Assembly (NCBI GenBank): GCA_032622095.1
Contig: CP136069.1
Location: 201,732,690 to 201,796,689 of the forward strand
Reading direction: 5' to 3'
Length of the DNA stretch: 64,000 bases
Source of the DNA: Siphonodentalium dalli
Lineage: Eukaryota; Mollusca; Scaphopoda; Gadilida; Siphonodentaliidae
Shown: piece after piece, positions 25,776-40,200 of the stretch
How positions within the stretch are numbered: position 1 is the first letter of the stretch
Layout: each line of letters begins with the position of its first letter
Position numbers and translations under genes: made by a program
The notes under the pieces: model-generated
What the model saw: the letters and a program-made list of their open reading frames with translations, nothing else
Told to the model about the DNA's origin: nothing
Database searches by the model: none

Positions 25776-26472
25776 TAGGCCATACGCAGAACAAACTACA
25801 TGTTTCACAGTTAAAACTCAGATGTATGTACATGTAAAAGTAAAATATCATAATGGCATACTTTTTGATAACATGTAAGGCGCGACATTGTCCAGTCACT
25901 TGTAAACACAGTGTTTGTGAATCCGTACATCATTACAATACAGTACCAGTCAGAAGAAGTGGTATTTTTAGGCGCACCTTGATTGCGATATTGAGCGTGC
26001 TTAATTTAGAAAAAGGCGTGATTATAGCACACTACCAAATATCTGTCGCGCTTATTATTGCAATATTGAACGCAAAATATTGCAATACTAAGCGCCCTAA
26101 ATTTCATACAGACCCGATAGTGTTATATTTATATTAGATAAATACTGTGCATATAGTGTACATATAGTGTACATATTGCATTTACAACTATAATTATATA
26201 CACATCTAAAACATTGTCTCTAAATTTACAATAAACCATATAGAAGAATCAATAATTTGATTTAAATGGCACCATGTTGAGCACAATATGTCGCAATATT
26301 AAGCGCAAAATATTGATATATTAAGTGCAAATTATTATTGCGATATTGGGCTCGAAAATAGCGCCCTTAATATACCACTTCTTTTGAATGATACGGTATA
26401 TCAATAACAGCTAGTTGGGATTGGAACCTTCAAGACAACAGCAGATCCCATAATAACTGTGCGCAATGACTT
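25776..26472 (+). repeat. Flanking element C, copy 3 (right side of satellite)
   Basis: It has the same orientation as copy 1 and matches it along its full length except for small gaps near 25915. With copy 1 it brackets most of the satellite block as a direct repeat. Confidence 0.9.
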
Positions 26473-27440
26473 GGCGACAATGTTCGCCTGTAGTTGCACA
26501 TTTTCCATGAACGTTTAAAGCATGATGCATCAAATTGTATACCGTCAGTGTGTCAACCAAAGATAGTTTGATAAGAACATCCAACCAATAGTGTACTCCC
26601 GATAAATTGTCGTAATAACTTTACGATAACATGGCGAATGATGACGATGTCTCATATCCACACGTTTCAATGAAAATTGATGAACACGGGATGTATTGGT
26701 CCGTGTAATTGTAAAGTTAGAATTGTATATATGTGATCATCCGTCACTGTCTGGCGTCGGTTCATTGTTACGGTGTTGTTGTTGGCACTGAATCTCTTGT
26801 GACTTACACTGGTAACTACAGTACATGTACAGGTATATTATATATTGTAAATGTACATGCATATGCGTTGAAACAATCAGATTCAGAACACTGTCAACTG
26901 ATTTGTCAACATTATAATACTAGTAATAGTAATAGCTGCTCGTTGAGTCGTTGTTATTATTGTCACTATTGTTTGACATCGAAGCTCATGTTAATTGTAC
27001 CTGTATCCTCTTGTGTCAGTAAATGTGCCAGTGTTTTGATACTAAGTCACAACACTGTCAATTTCAACATCATCACTGAGTCGAATGAAGTCAGACCACG
27101 GATCACGCCATGAATAGATTTGGCATGAATCTCTACTCTCTAATTTGGTGGAAATTGTCAATGATTAAGCCGATTTTCGCAGAAAATAAACTTGTCCGGT
27201 TATCAAAGGAACCGAAATCAGACCATCTTAACAACTGTCCACTATCGACCAGGTAATAGTTTCCCAAAAAACAATAGTTTGGATCAAATAATCAACGTCA
27301 AAGTAAAATGGCGAAATGATATGAATTATAAAATGCGAACTTAAACCCGGAATGAGAATAAGTTAACGTACTCATCAATATACGTACGGATCGCATAACA
27401 CATAATTAATGCCGCGCATATTTATGGAAAGCCGAAGTGG
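26473..27440. other. No supported gene
   Basis: Two weak candidates only. One is a 25-codon ATG frame at 26631-26708. The other is a 126-codon Ser/Cys-rich frame at 26733-27113 with no recognised domain. Neither is called. Confidence 0.4.
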
Positions 27441-27444
27441 ACAT

Positions 27445-28349
27445 GCTAGTTATACTATAACCAATCAAAAATAAACGTTACGACGCACGACTTGTCGCTT
27501 TTTTTTCAAGGTGTTTCAGGCTGTTTCAAACTAGGAGATATAATTATTCTGCACGGGCTCCAATTTGGGGTTCAATATTTTAAGGGCCATTCTTCGAAAA
27601 TATTTATGGGCTCATACCTTTGAATTATTGGCATATAATATGAATGTTGGGTATATATGGACCCTCCTGCATCTAGACATGACACAGGTATAGCTGACTT
27701 AGGTTTTTTCTGTACGGGCTCCAATTTGGGGTTCAATATTTTAAGGTCCATTCTTAGAAAGTATTTATGGGCCCATACCTAAGACAGTTATACCTGTGTC
27801 ATGTCCTATGCAGGAGGGTCCGTATATACCCCAATATTCATATTAAATGCCCAGAGTTCAAATGTATTGGCCCTTAAATCATTTCTAAAATTGGCCCCTA
27901 AAATATTGAACCCCAAATTGGAGCCCGTGCAGAAAAAACCTAAGTCAGCTATACCTGTGTCATGTCCCAATGCAGGAGGGTCCATATATACCCCAACATT
28001 CATATTATATGCCAATAATTCAAAGGTATGGGCCCATAAATATTTTCTAATATTGGCCCTTAAAATATTGAACCCCAAATTGGAGTCCGTGCAGAAAAAC
28101 CTAAGTCAGCTATACCTGTGTCATGTCCCAATGCAGGAGGGTCGAGATGTACCCCAACATTCATATTATATGCCAAGAATTCAAAGGTATGGACCCATAA
28201 ATATTTTCTAAGAATGGCCCTTAAAATATTGAACCCCAAATGGAGCCCGTGCAGAATAATTTTATCTCCTAGTTTGGAACACCCTGAAACACCTTTAAAA
28301 AACGCGTCAAGTCGTAAAGTTGATTTTGATTGGTTGTAGTATAACTAGC
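27445..28349. mobile_element. 905-bp inverted-repeat element with 161-bp internal units
   Basis: GCTAGTTATAC at 27445 and GTATAACTAGC ending at 28349 are exact inverses. The arms continue inward imperfectly through CCAATCAAAA, ACGACTTG and AAGGTGTTTCAGG to their opposites on the right. The middle is built of ~161-bp units (TAAGTCAGCTATACCTGTGT ... CCCCAAATTGGAG). These run one way on the left and the opposite way on the right, so the whole element is a large palindrome. The reading frames in it come from the repeats. Confidence 0.8.
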
Positions 28350-28359
28350 AACTAGCAAT

Positions 28360-30780
28360 TAGATTACCATACATATTAATACATATTAAATATCAGCAGA
28401 GTATGATTCAGTCATACTGTATGGAGTCATTGCCGTATATAATATGGTCGCCGATAAATAAACTATTGAATTTTGACGGCACGACTTTGAATCACGAAAA
28501 TATTTAATTTAGACAATTTCCTGGTCACATAAAATAACGGTATGGGACCGTCAAACTGATAAAACGGTATGGACGGTCGATTGTGCAACCATCGAAACGA
28601 CAGTAATTTCTAACAGTGTATTCACGTACACAACTATACCTTCACATGAAACAACTCAGGGTTCTCTATTGTCTATCTCCAGAGCCAATTCACGCAACAC
28701 TTAAAAGTGGAATATAAATTCTTAACTTTTATCCAGGATAAGTGAAATACAGCCAATTGATGCAATACTTAAGCAGCCTGTTGTTTCGTAAACGATGCTG
28801 ACATCAATGTCCCCGTAATATCGTATGCACCACGGCTGACTGTTATCCTATTGCCTGAGTTTGCTTTTCAGTCGGGACTGTTATATCTGCGTGAACCGAC
28901 GAGATCATACAATAATGTCACTAACTTTATATCGCATGCTGATTCGGAATTAGCAATCGGAACCAAATCGATATGTGAGTCTAAAGGTTCTGAAACATGA
29001 AGAGATCATCAGGTATATGTTTCTACGCTAAAAAGAACAAAATGTAACAATAGGCCACAAAGGGGAGACAAGTCCTGATAACTTTAATGGCTGGCAATCT
29101 GGATATAAGTTGTCAATTTCAGTAAAACATTGGCACATAAAGTGTGGTCCACCCTTGTTCCGCAACGCATTGGCCACTCCTGATTGGTACATGCCGACTG
29201 CAGCCCGACAGACACAAATCAAAATTTAGTTATATCTGTAAGATGTTCGAAACTATAGATATTCAAGCCCAGGCGCACGCTTTACACAAATACATACTAT
29301 AACTACAATACGTTTTCATTAAAGGCTTTATCATGTCATATTGAGACTATCTATCGAAACTTGTTGAATTTCACATAACAGCTCGATTGCATTAGTTGCA
29401 TAATAGACCGAGTAATTATTTAGACAGGATAAGAACATGAATGTCAGTATATTTGAGAGGCTAACGCTAGTATTGCCATTGTTGTCAATTTGCGTATAAT
29501 GTTAATGCACTAGCTGCAAAGAAACCTCTAACCAAAACAATGGCGTCGCCGATTAAGTAAGTTTGGCAGCAAGTTTATTCACCAATTACTTTTCCGAACA
29601 CACCGTTATCCCCTTAATTTAATTGTCTTGATGTTACGTGACAAAATTTCAATCACCGTTATAAAAAAAACTCTTAATACCAATGTAATGCATATGGGTA
29701 TATCTATAATGAGGCAAAGGAAAACATAAATGTAATTTTTATTAACGATTGCATGAATAATTGACCACCGACTTACTAACTGCAGTACTATACAGTATAT
29801 TATATGTTCATGGGATCTTTTCAATTACGAGTAATACAAATTCCGACCAATCTTAAACATACATATCATATTTCCCCTTATGAAACATAAAGGAAAAAAG
29901 CTATCACAGTTATAACTCAAATAAATGGTATGTTTTGGTAAAACATTTGAATTCCGTAATAACTGGACATTCTCGTAGCCACACATGCATGAACATGATG
30001 CATATGTATGTGTAATAGTTGTAGGTGTAAGTTGTCTGTTAGTCAGCTACATGACACACGTCCACATGTATGGGCCATACCAATAGGCAACACATCTGCA
30101 CGCAACATCGATCTCACATTCGAATGCATACTTTTACTGTCAAGATCGTTCTCTTTTGATTTTAACTTTGACCCAGATGCATAATGAACATTTTCCACAT
30201 CAGTAGTGTTCGATTCCGGGGTCTAAGTCGAAGATGATGTGTGATGCACTGATTGCGAATGAGTTGAAATTTGTCAACTGGCTGGAACATATGAGGAAGA
30301 TGACAATGATCAGCGCCAACAAAAGTCGATATCTTCAGCTGGTATCTCATTATTTCCATAGAAAGAGCAAGGCACCATCAGGTCCGATAACATCAGTCCA
30401 TCACCAACGGGTTAGCCAAAAAACATTTCAGTCGATATCCGCCCATGGATGAGATAATAAGTCGATCTCAACCCACGAGTTAGCAAATTATTGCTAAACA
30501 TGACAATTTTATAAACAAGAAAATAATTGTAGTTGCTATTGACAACAAATTTGCAACAATTGGCGCAACATTATAAAGCAGTAACACGAGTATGCCTTTC
30601 TAAAAGACTGTAACAACGCATTCTCTCTCACCCTATCTAGTTACATAAAACAAATGTGGCATACTGTCCTTTCAACCATATTTTTGAATCTTACGTATGG
30701 TATTTAATTTTGAAGTGCGCCTCTTGTATTGAATCCACGAAACGGCTACAGCTATAATAGTTGAATGTTTTATGTGCCAT
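28360..30780. other. No recognisable gene
   Basis: AT-rich non-coding DNA. Several 60-75-codon open frames on both strands lack domains and splice context. Confidence 0.5.
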
Positions 30781-30784
30781 ATTT

Positions 30785-31125
30785 GTTGACGTCGCCTGTA
30801 TGCTCAGAAACACCATTGGATAGACAAATCGTGGTACTGACGTGAATGTTGAGTACTGGAATACACATCAAACAAATTATACTGACAATGACACTTGATA
30901 TTCCAACACAATGGAGAGGTATTACAATGAACCGACCGGATTCACAAATGCAATCTATACTAGGCTTACGACTGACCTGGATGTTAAGCCACATCATTGG
31001 ATAGGCATCGCGTGGCACTTCAGTGAATGGTGGGTACCTGAGTCCACGTCGAACATATTATACGGACAATTACACATCAGAGAGGTATTAGAAGAAACCC
31101 GACCACACTCATCTCCATTACAGCC
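30785..31125 (+). repeat. Diverged tandem duplication, ~181-bp period
   Basis: ATTGGATAG recurs at 30815 and 30996, followed by matching CGTGG.ACT, GTGAATG and ATTATAC.GACAAT blocks and AGAGGTATTA. The second copy ends just upstream of the first exon of the EGF/FTP gene, so it may form part of the promoter or 5' leader. Confidence 0.65.
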
Positions 31126-31140
31126 GAACGCTGGATAGTG

Positions 31141-31282
31141 ATGCATCAGTTTAAGGAGGTCGACATAAGCTCTTCGGATAAGGATATCAACAAGAGATTT
31201 TGGTGGCGAATGCTTGCGGTGTTCGTAGGGGTGCTGCTGACAGCCGCAATAGTGGTTTTTGTAGTTCTGTTCGTGAACCGCG
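31141..31282 (+). CDS. Exon 1: cytoplasmic tail and transmembrane anchor
   Basis: ATG at 31141; 47 codons plus one base before a CGCG|GTGAGT donor (GT at 31283). The first 23 residues are charged and end KRFWWR. They are followed by a ~22-residue hydrophobic stretch (MLAVFVGVLLTAAIVVFVVL...) and NR. The positive residues before the helix favour a type II topology. A degenerate copy of this exon lies 438 bp downstream. Confidence 0.7.
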
Positions 31283-34200
31283 GTGAGTTAGTTCCTTACA
31301 CTGCCAAAAAGGATTGACTTATTTTGAGAGAAAAAACAATTAAAACAAGAAATATTATCTCCGAGTATACTTTGAAAATTTTCTAATATTTCGAAAATTT
31401 ATTTTATATAGAAAATTAAATTATAATTATGAAACTATTTTGTGTAATGTGTTCTAAGTACTGTTTAGATATTTTTCTCACACATTCTATAGTTTCTTAA
31501 ATCATAGAAAGTATTTTTATCAATATCTAGAACATGTAAGAAATATTTTCTTATATCCTATACAGTATTTTCAAAATATCTAGACAAGTCTATGAGGTCG
31601 ACATAAGCTCGATAACGACAACGATACCAACATGATGTTAAGGTGGCGAATGCTCGCGGCGTTGGTATGGGTGCTGATGACAGCTGCAACGGTTTTGATA
31701 GTTATATTCGTTTTGCAGTTAGATACTTGGAGGGGTATTGTTTATTCATCCACATCAACGAAGGTGATATCGTCGGCTGAGTGATATGTTATATTTCTAT
31801 TTTGGCGGGAAATGAGATAATAGTGTCGTTCGATAGGGCGCGGCAATTTCTATCAAATACCACATGCTTTCGTGTATCACATATACCGAATATGAATGTT
31901 ATATCTCAAATATCGTTAATTCGTTAATCTCCTTGAGCCAATAACAGGGCTATACACTATCACAGTCATGGCAAACTATCAGCCAAATGGCGTGCGGAAA
32001 ATCAATTCAGAATTGGTATCATATTTAACTTCGTTAGAAGCTAGACGCTCGTGTGATTGATAATCGTATCAGGTTAATGCTCAAATTTTATATCGCAGCA
32101 TAGCTGTACGATGATGTCTGTTTTCTGGCATATTTTCGAACAGTTTGGCCATCGTGGAGGACATTGTTCGACGTGGAGATGTAACGCTATAACTATTATT
32201 TTATGATGAGATACGCGTGTATTACCCCTTGTTTGACCATAATAAGTTAATGAGGAGATAAGCATGTATTACCCCTTATCTGATTATAATAAGATAATGA
32301 GGAGATACGCATGTATTACCCCTTATCTGACCATAATAAGTTAATGAGGAGATACGCATGTATTACCCCTTATCTGATTATAATAAGATAATGATGAGAT
32401 GCGCATGTATTACCCCTTATCTGACCATAATAAGTTAATGAGGAGATACGCATGTATTACCCCTTATCTGATTATAAATAGTTAATGAGGAGATACGCAT
32501 GTATTACCCCTTATTTGACCATAATAAGTTAATGAGGAGATAAGCATGTATTACCCCTTATCTGATTATAATAAGATAATGAGGAGATACGCATGTATTA
32601 CCCCTTATCTGATTATAATAAGTTAATGAGGAGAAACGCATGTATTACCCCTTATATGATTATAATAAGTTAATGATGAGATACGCACGCATTACCCCTT
32701 ATCTGATTATAACAAGTTAATGAGGAGATACGCATGTATTACCCCTTATCTTATTATAATAAGTTAAGGAGGAGATACGCATCTATTACCCCTTATCTGA
32801 CCATAATAAGTTAACGAGGAGATACGCATGTATTACCCCTTAACTGACCATAATAAGTTTATGAAGAGATACGCATGTATTACCCGTTATCTGATTATAA
32901 TAAGTTAATGAGGAGAAACGCATGTATTACCCCTTATCTGATTATAATAAGTTAATGAGGAGATACGCATGTATTACCCCTTATCTGATTATAATAAGTT
33001 AATGAGGAGATACGCATGTATTACCCCTTATCTGATTATAATAAGTTAATGAGGAGAAACGCATGTATTACCCCTTATATGATTATAATAAGTTAATGAT
33101 GAGATACGCACGCATTACCCCTTATCTGATTATAACAAGTTAATGAGGAGATACGCATGTATTACCCCTTATCTTATTATAATAAGTTAAGGAGGAGATA
33201 CGCATGTATTACCCCTTATCTGACCATAATAAGTTAACGAGGAGATACGCATGTATTACCCCTTAACTGACCATAATAAGTTTATGAAGAGATACGCATG
33301 TATTACCCGTTATCTGATTATAATAAGTTAATGAGGAGAAACGCATGTATTACCCCTTATCTGATTATAATAAGTTAATGAGGAGATACGCATGTATTAC
33401 CCCTTATCTGATTATAATAAGTTAATGAGGAGATACGCATGTATTACCCATTATCTGATTATAATAAGTTAATGAGGAGTTACGCATGTATTACCCCTTA
33501 TCTGATTATAATAAGTTAATGATGAGATACGCACGCATTACCCCTTATCTGATTATAATAAGTTAATGAGGAGATACGCATGTATTACCCCTTATCTGAT
33601 TATAAAAAGTTAATGAGGAGATACGCATGTATTACCCCTTATTTGATTATAATAAGTTAATGAGGAGATACGCATGTATTACCCCTTATCTGACCATAAT
33701 AAGTTAATGAGGAGATACGCATGTATTACCCCTTAACTGACCATAATAAGTTTATGAGGAGATACGCATGTATTACCCCTTAACTGATTATAATAAGTTA
33801 ATGAGGAGATACGCATGTATTACCCCTTATCTGATTATAATAAGTTAACGAGGAGATAACCATGCATTACCCCTTATCTGATTATAATAGGTTAATGAGG
33901 AGTTACGCATGCATTACCCCTTATCTGATTATAATAAGTTAATGAGGAGTTACGCATGTATTACCCCTTATCTGATTATAATAAGTTAATGAGGAGTTAC
34001 GCATGCATTACCCCTTATCTGATTATAATAAGTTAATGAGAAGATACGCATGTATTACCCCTTATCTGATTATAATAGGTTAATGAGGAGATTCGCATGC
34101 ATTACTCCTGATCTGACCATAATAAGTTAATGAGGAGATACACATGTATTACCCCTTATCTGACCATAATAATTTAATGAGGAGTTACGCATGTATTACC

Positions 34201-37200
34201 CCTTATCTGATTATAATAAGTTAATGAGGATATTACCATGTATTACCCCTTATCTGATCATACAAATTTAAAGAGGAGTTACGCATGCATTACCCCTTAT
34301 CTGGTCATAATAAGTTAACGAGGAGATAACCATGCATTACCCCTTATCTGATTATAATAGGTTAATGAGGAGTTACGCATGCATTACCCCTTATCTGATT
34401 ATAATAAGTTAATGAGGAGATACGCATGTATTACCCCTTATCTGATTATAATAAGTTAATGAGGAGATACGCATGTATTACTCCTTATCTGACCATAATA
34501 GGTTAATGAGGAGATTCGCATGCATTACTCCTGATCTGATTATAATAAGTTAATGGAGAGATACGCATGTATTACCCATTATCTGATTATAATAAGTTAA
34601 TGAGGAGATACGCATGCATTACCCCTTATCTGATAATAATCAGTTAACGAGGTAATTAGACATACAGTATCCCTTATCTGATCACAATACGTTAATGAGG
34701 AGATACGCATGTATTACCCCTTATCTGATTATAATAAGTTAATGAGGCAATACGCATGCATCATCCCTTTTCTGATTATGATGAGTCAGTGATGATATAC
34801 GCTTATATCATCGTAACGTAAATGAGGAGATACGCATGTAGTGTCTCTTGTCTGATCCTAATATAGTGCAGCAGCCAAAGCGAGAAAAATCTCTAGTTTT
34901 CGAGATACCCCTACCCACAGTAGAACATGTTGAAACCAACGGGTTTTTTTTTTAAATATATATACATGTATATATATATGAATGACAGTGGAAAATAACG
35001 GACTCGTTGGTGGCTCTTGCCAAGTTTGTGACTTTTCCCCATAAATTAATGATATTTGTAAAGGGAGCCATATGACTATGTCCTAACTTATTTGTCAAAA
35101 CGTTGGTGTTACAGTGAGCACATCGTACAATGTCGCTACATGGTATGGAAATAGGTTTGTTTAGTTTGGATTTTCCTGCAATTTGGAGCCAAAGCAACAA
35201 TTGTTTTGCTAAAAAATCGCTCTTTTTCACGAATATATGTGTTCGAACATTATAATTCAGACGGAAATTGCAATACTGCCGAATTATTTATCCATATCCC
35301 TGTCAGTTATCTGACAAGCACACTGAAGAAGGAAGACATATGCAGAGATCCGCACGCACAGCCCGTTATCAATGACAATAAGATAATAAGATACGCATGC
35401 AGTACCCCTTATATTATCATAAGTTAATGAGGAGATAGGCATGCAGTGCACCGTATCATGTCAGAATAGGTTATGTTACGTTATATCGGCCGTATATTCA
35501 CTTAAAAAGACCAAACAGAATGTTATTTATGTCAACATGAAGATTATGCCTCACATATCAGGATCAGTAATGTGAAAGACGGAACCGCTACGAAACACCT
35601 CATATTTGACTGGGGAAATGAATGGCTGGTTAGATTTTGAAGCACAACAAACGTGTTGATGAGGATTTGTTATGTGACATGTACGTATCAGTAAAAACAG
35701 CTTATAGTGATAATATATGCTCTAATTTTGTTTCCTAGTGCGAACGAACTGTAAACACCTTGCTCTGGTCTCAAAAAATATAAAACAATTGTATGGTCGC
35801 CGAGAAACGTAATGCCAGTCAAACCACAACATTGTCTATCATCAAAACCACGATGGCGTTGTCAATTTTTATCAGCTAGTAACCAAGTTCGATTTTGATT
35901 CTATCCACTATTTGTTGTGATTTAGAAGTGGTGGTCATGGATTATAGTTCTTATGTGTAGACTACCAGCGGGGTGTCAACATGCATTTAGGGGTGGGGGA
36001 AATGAAGTGCCCCTGTCGAGGTCAGAATGCTCACACTAAAATGTTATCTATACTATTTCTCAGGCCTAGAAACAAACATAGAACCAGGGAAGTGATCAGT
36101 TGTTGTGTATAATATCCTTTCACAAGTCTGTATAAGGTGGTTCATTTTAATATATGCACATTTCTTCTCTTTATATGTCTGTATAAGGTTCATTTTAATA
36201 CATTATCTCTTCTTACAGATGGCGACGATTGTATTAATGGAGGTTGCCACAATGGTGGCACATGTATAGACGGTTACCATAGTTACACATGTAGCTGCTT
36301 AGCTGGTTACAGTGGATCCCATTGTCATACAGGTGAGTTATTCGGAACGACTTCAAAGAACGATCATCAACGTGAATGGTTGCACCAGTGTGTGTCTTCG
36401 AAAATACACCAACTGTATAGTATGGAAACCAAGAGCCTGTATACGACGCCTTCCTTGTTATCAGTACATTGTGAACGGATTTGACATTTAGGACTACGAA
36501 GAACCATTCTACTCCAATTAGATTACGTTGACACACCCCATGGTGTGGTATGATTCCAACGGTAACGTACTCGGTAAATAGACATACACAAAGACTATAC
36601 TTACATCGATGCATGTTCATGTTAACTACGAAAATTATGTTTATGTCGTGTCAAACAGAAGACACACCGACAACGCGATATCAACTTAATGAGGCGACCC
36701 ATTCGTGAATTTTCAACAAATCGCAATTTCGAACTATTTATTTCAAGGGGAACATTATAATATATAACCAATTGTATGCCATAGTTCCCTCACAATATGA
36801 GATATGCATTGCAATTATATAGAACAGGGGTTTTAATAAAATAAGAACAATGTTCAAGGCTTGTCGTTGGATAGTTTGACAGAAATATTTCCAACAAACA
36901 CACTGCATTATCACGCAGATTGACCCAACTAGGGTATGTGCTTATGCCTAAGGAATAGGACATCAATAATATAATCCGAGGAAATAGCGCGTGCTTGTTG
37001 GAAATGAACGATAACTAGAACCAGCGGGATTGAACGAGAACCAGCTAGACAAGACGATAACCAGCCAGACGCCCAGAGCACAATTGCAGCAAAGTGCGAA
37101 AAGCAATTTTAACAAAGGGAATGTCAACACGTTGTAAGCTGATGGATGTGTGCTTAAAGTCGTCTCAAGTGCAGCTTAAATGCAACAATTAGACCATGAT

Positions 37201-40200
37201 CGCCATCCATAGAATTAAGAAATTTCAACGTTACTCTCACAAGTGTTTCCAATTGCTAATGTTTATCCACCATCGAGACACCACAGATAAATAGGTATTG
37301 GTTGGAGACGCCCTAACCTTTTTAGTATAATCTGGACTTAAATCCCGCATGTTATAACTTCTTTAGAAAAAGAAACAAGAGCCATACCAAGTTGATTCTC
37401 TGCGGCAGAAGAACATGCAACGAGCTTTTTTCTCCCGCTATTAGCATATCTAGAGTATTCACATTTAGTACATGGCTGCCCGGCCATTAGCATATATAGA
37501 GTATTCATATTTAGAACATGGCTGCCCGGCTATTAGCATATATAGAGTATTCATATTTAGTACATGTCAGCCCCGCTATTAGCATATATAGAGTATTCAT
37601 ATTTAGTACATGGCTGCCCGGTTTAGCAAGCTGTATTTCCAGGAACCATGTATAAACATACATATCCAAGTCTTCAGGCACGCAACCACATTGTCCAAAG
37701 AAATGACAAAGTGGCCAAACTAACATTTAATTTATAAGTCATTTAGGTATCAAAGTGTATTTATTGTGCACGTTGTCATATACGTTTATACTTGCATTAG
37801 TATGGCATATGTGTCGTAATGTTCTGGATATTATAACTGTCAGTATTACCTAAATAAACTTCCACCATCAAACATCCATTCGCCGGCAATCTTTGTTTGA
37901 TCATTTTATTATACCTTAGCTGCAAATAAATACAGCAAATAAATGCATTAGAACACTAACAAACCTCGAAATACACAACTATATTTACAAGTTGTGACCC
38001 CCTCTGTATTTGCCACTGATAAAAAGTACTTCACAGATTTGCTGGACAATTCTTCTTTTATTATCAAATCCACCATGAATGGACAACCTCTCAGTCGAGT
38101 GTATGAACACTAATATAGTGAACAGAAACAAATTGCAAAATATCAAATTATGTCCGCTCACAAGATCATCGATAAGCGTAAAAATATCCCATATGAACAA
38201 AGTCTAAAGTCCCACAAGTTAAAGTTAACAGCTAAAATTAGTTCAAATGCAAATTCGGCGGAGAAGATATCCGAGTCACATAATACCAAAAGTTCGCCGT
38301 CCACAAACGCTGATCTTCATCTCTAACATAAACCTTGTGGCGGGTTTCCATAGGCACCAGTCCACTAGCAACAGCACCGGTACTAGTAGTACTACATATA
38401 TTATAAAACATATTATATGCTAATCTTTCCAATATGAGTGAACTCATGCAATGTGCAAGTCCCGGACTACTCACATGCCATGTATGCCCAGTATCTAAAC
38501 ATTATGATACAAAATGAAGTTCCCATTCAGAGAACAAGACAATAGCATACTCGGTGATTGCATTGATGTGTTAACTTATTAATTAGTTTAGCAGTTATAA
38601 GCTTCTTGGTACCGAAAGTGATAAAACATAAACTCATATTTACAAACCTCTCAAATGTATTGAAATAAATTTTTTGTCAACTCTTAATCTACATACAATG
38701 CGTAGATGGCGATACGGTGGGGGCCAATAGATATTGTATACGTTTTAGTAGAAGCAAGCCACTATGATTCTCATAACCTATTCAGTTTGGAGTGATTTTT
38801 ATAGACTCTATGGCAATATTTGATATAGCCGGGAATAGAAACAGATGAGAGGGTACCGATATGGTGGGAACCCCATGTAATTCCGCCTTATCCTTCAAAG
38901 CGAAACTCGCTAAACAACCCACAATGACCTTCCTGAGCACATCCGCTGCTGGGCACATCTGGGTTATGTTTGGTCAAAACATGTGCAAAAATCCTAAAAA
39001 ATATGCTGATTTTTGCTTGTGACATCTTGGATTTGGATGTCACATGACATAAAAATCGAAATATAGTCCAACTATTTAACACAACCCATCCCGATGTTGA
39101 AAATATACATGCCTTGCCTCTCTTAAAAAAGTATACAAGGAACCAGTTTTGGAACAGTTGCCCTCACTAGCGAAATCTGTTTCATTCCTCATGTCTTTCA
39201 TGTGTTTGACGAATGGTAATTAACAATAGAGCTAGATCTAGAACAAAAATAATGAAGGTTACCTAGCCATACAGCCCGAACAAGGGACGTGGATATAGAG
39301 TCTCCGTTGGGGTGGGTGTCTATATTTGGGAATTTCAATTGGCACCCCCTTGTTGAATCAGACCAAACACAAGTTTTTGCATAATTCTATTCGCACCCAT
39401 TGTACCTCAGTGGTCAGGCCTAATAACCCATATATTCATAAACCATGTTTCTATGTACCCGGTATGAGAACATTCAGATATTTGAACCTGAAAATTGCAT
39501 AAATCCTAACATCTAGTGGCCTAACTCCAGACAAATCAACACGGCTACGGGCACGAGACCAGGACACACTGGGCCAACCATAGTTGTTCGACCCGGTGTG
39601 AGAAAATTTTGAAAAATAAACAAGAAAATCGCAAAATTATAGCATCTAGACTGGCCTCAATCTTCCTTAGATGTGGTATTTCAAACCTCATGCTCACTCT
39701 TAGTTGGAAAATTATCCAACTGATGACCATTTCATTCCACAATTTTGAACAATGTAGTAAAATATTGTTTTGTTAAACTAAATAGCAGTATTTTATTGGC
39801 CATGGGGAGGGGACCATGACACACCGGGCCAACCATGGTTCGGCCTGCTGTGCGAAAATTTTGAAATTTGAACAAGAAAATCGCAAAATCCTAGCATCTA
39901 GACTAGACTCAAGCGTTCCTAGAGTTAGAAATTTCAAACCTGACACCCCCACTTAGGTTGGGAAAATTTCCAACTCAGGACAATTCCGATGACAATGTTG
40001 ACCACACGTAGTACAATATTGTTTTATTAAAGTAACTAACAGTTGTTGACTGGCCACGGTTGAAGGACCGGGACACAAGCTCCCCACTAAGATTGGAAAA
40101 TTTCCAACTGATGGCATGTTACTCCAAAATTTTGACAAAAAAATAGAAAAATATGTAAATATTACTTGCCTTACCTCTACTAAAAAGTATACAAGGAACC

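Noticed and set aside
26733-27113. 126-codon Ser/Cys-rich frame
   Set aside because: No domain, signal peptide or splice context; starts from a non-ATG codon in unbiased sequence.
27801-28211. 136-codon frame with repeated motifs
   Set aside because: It lies wholly inside the 905-bp palindromic element and repeats with its 161-bp units.
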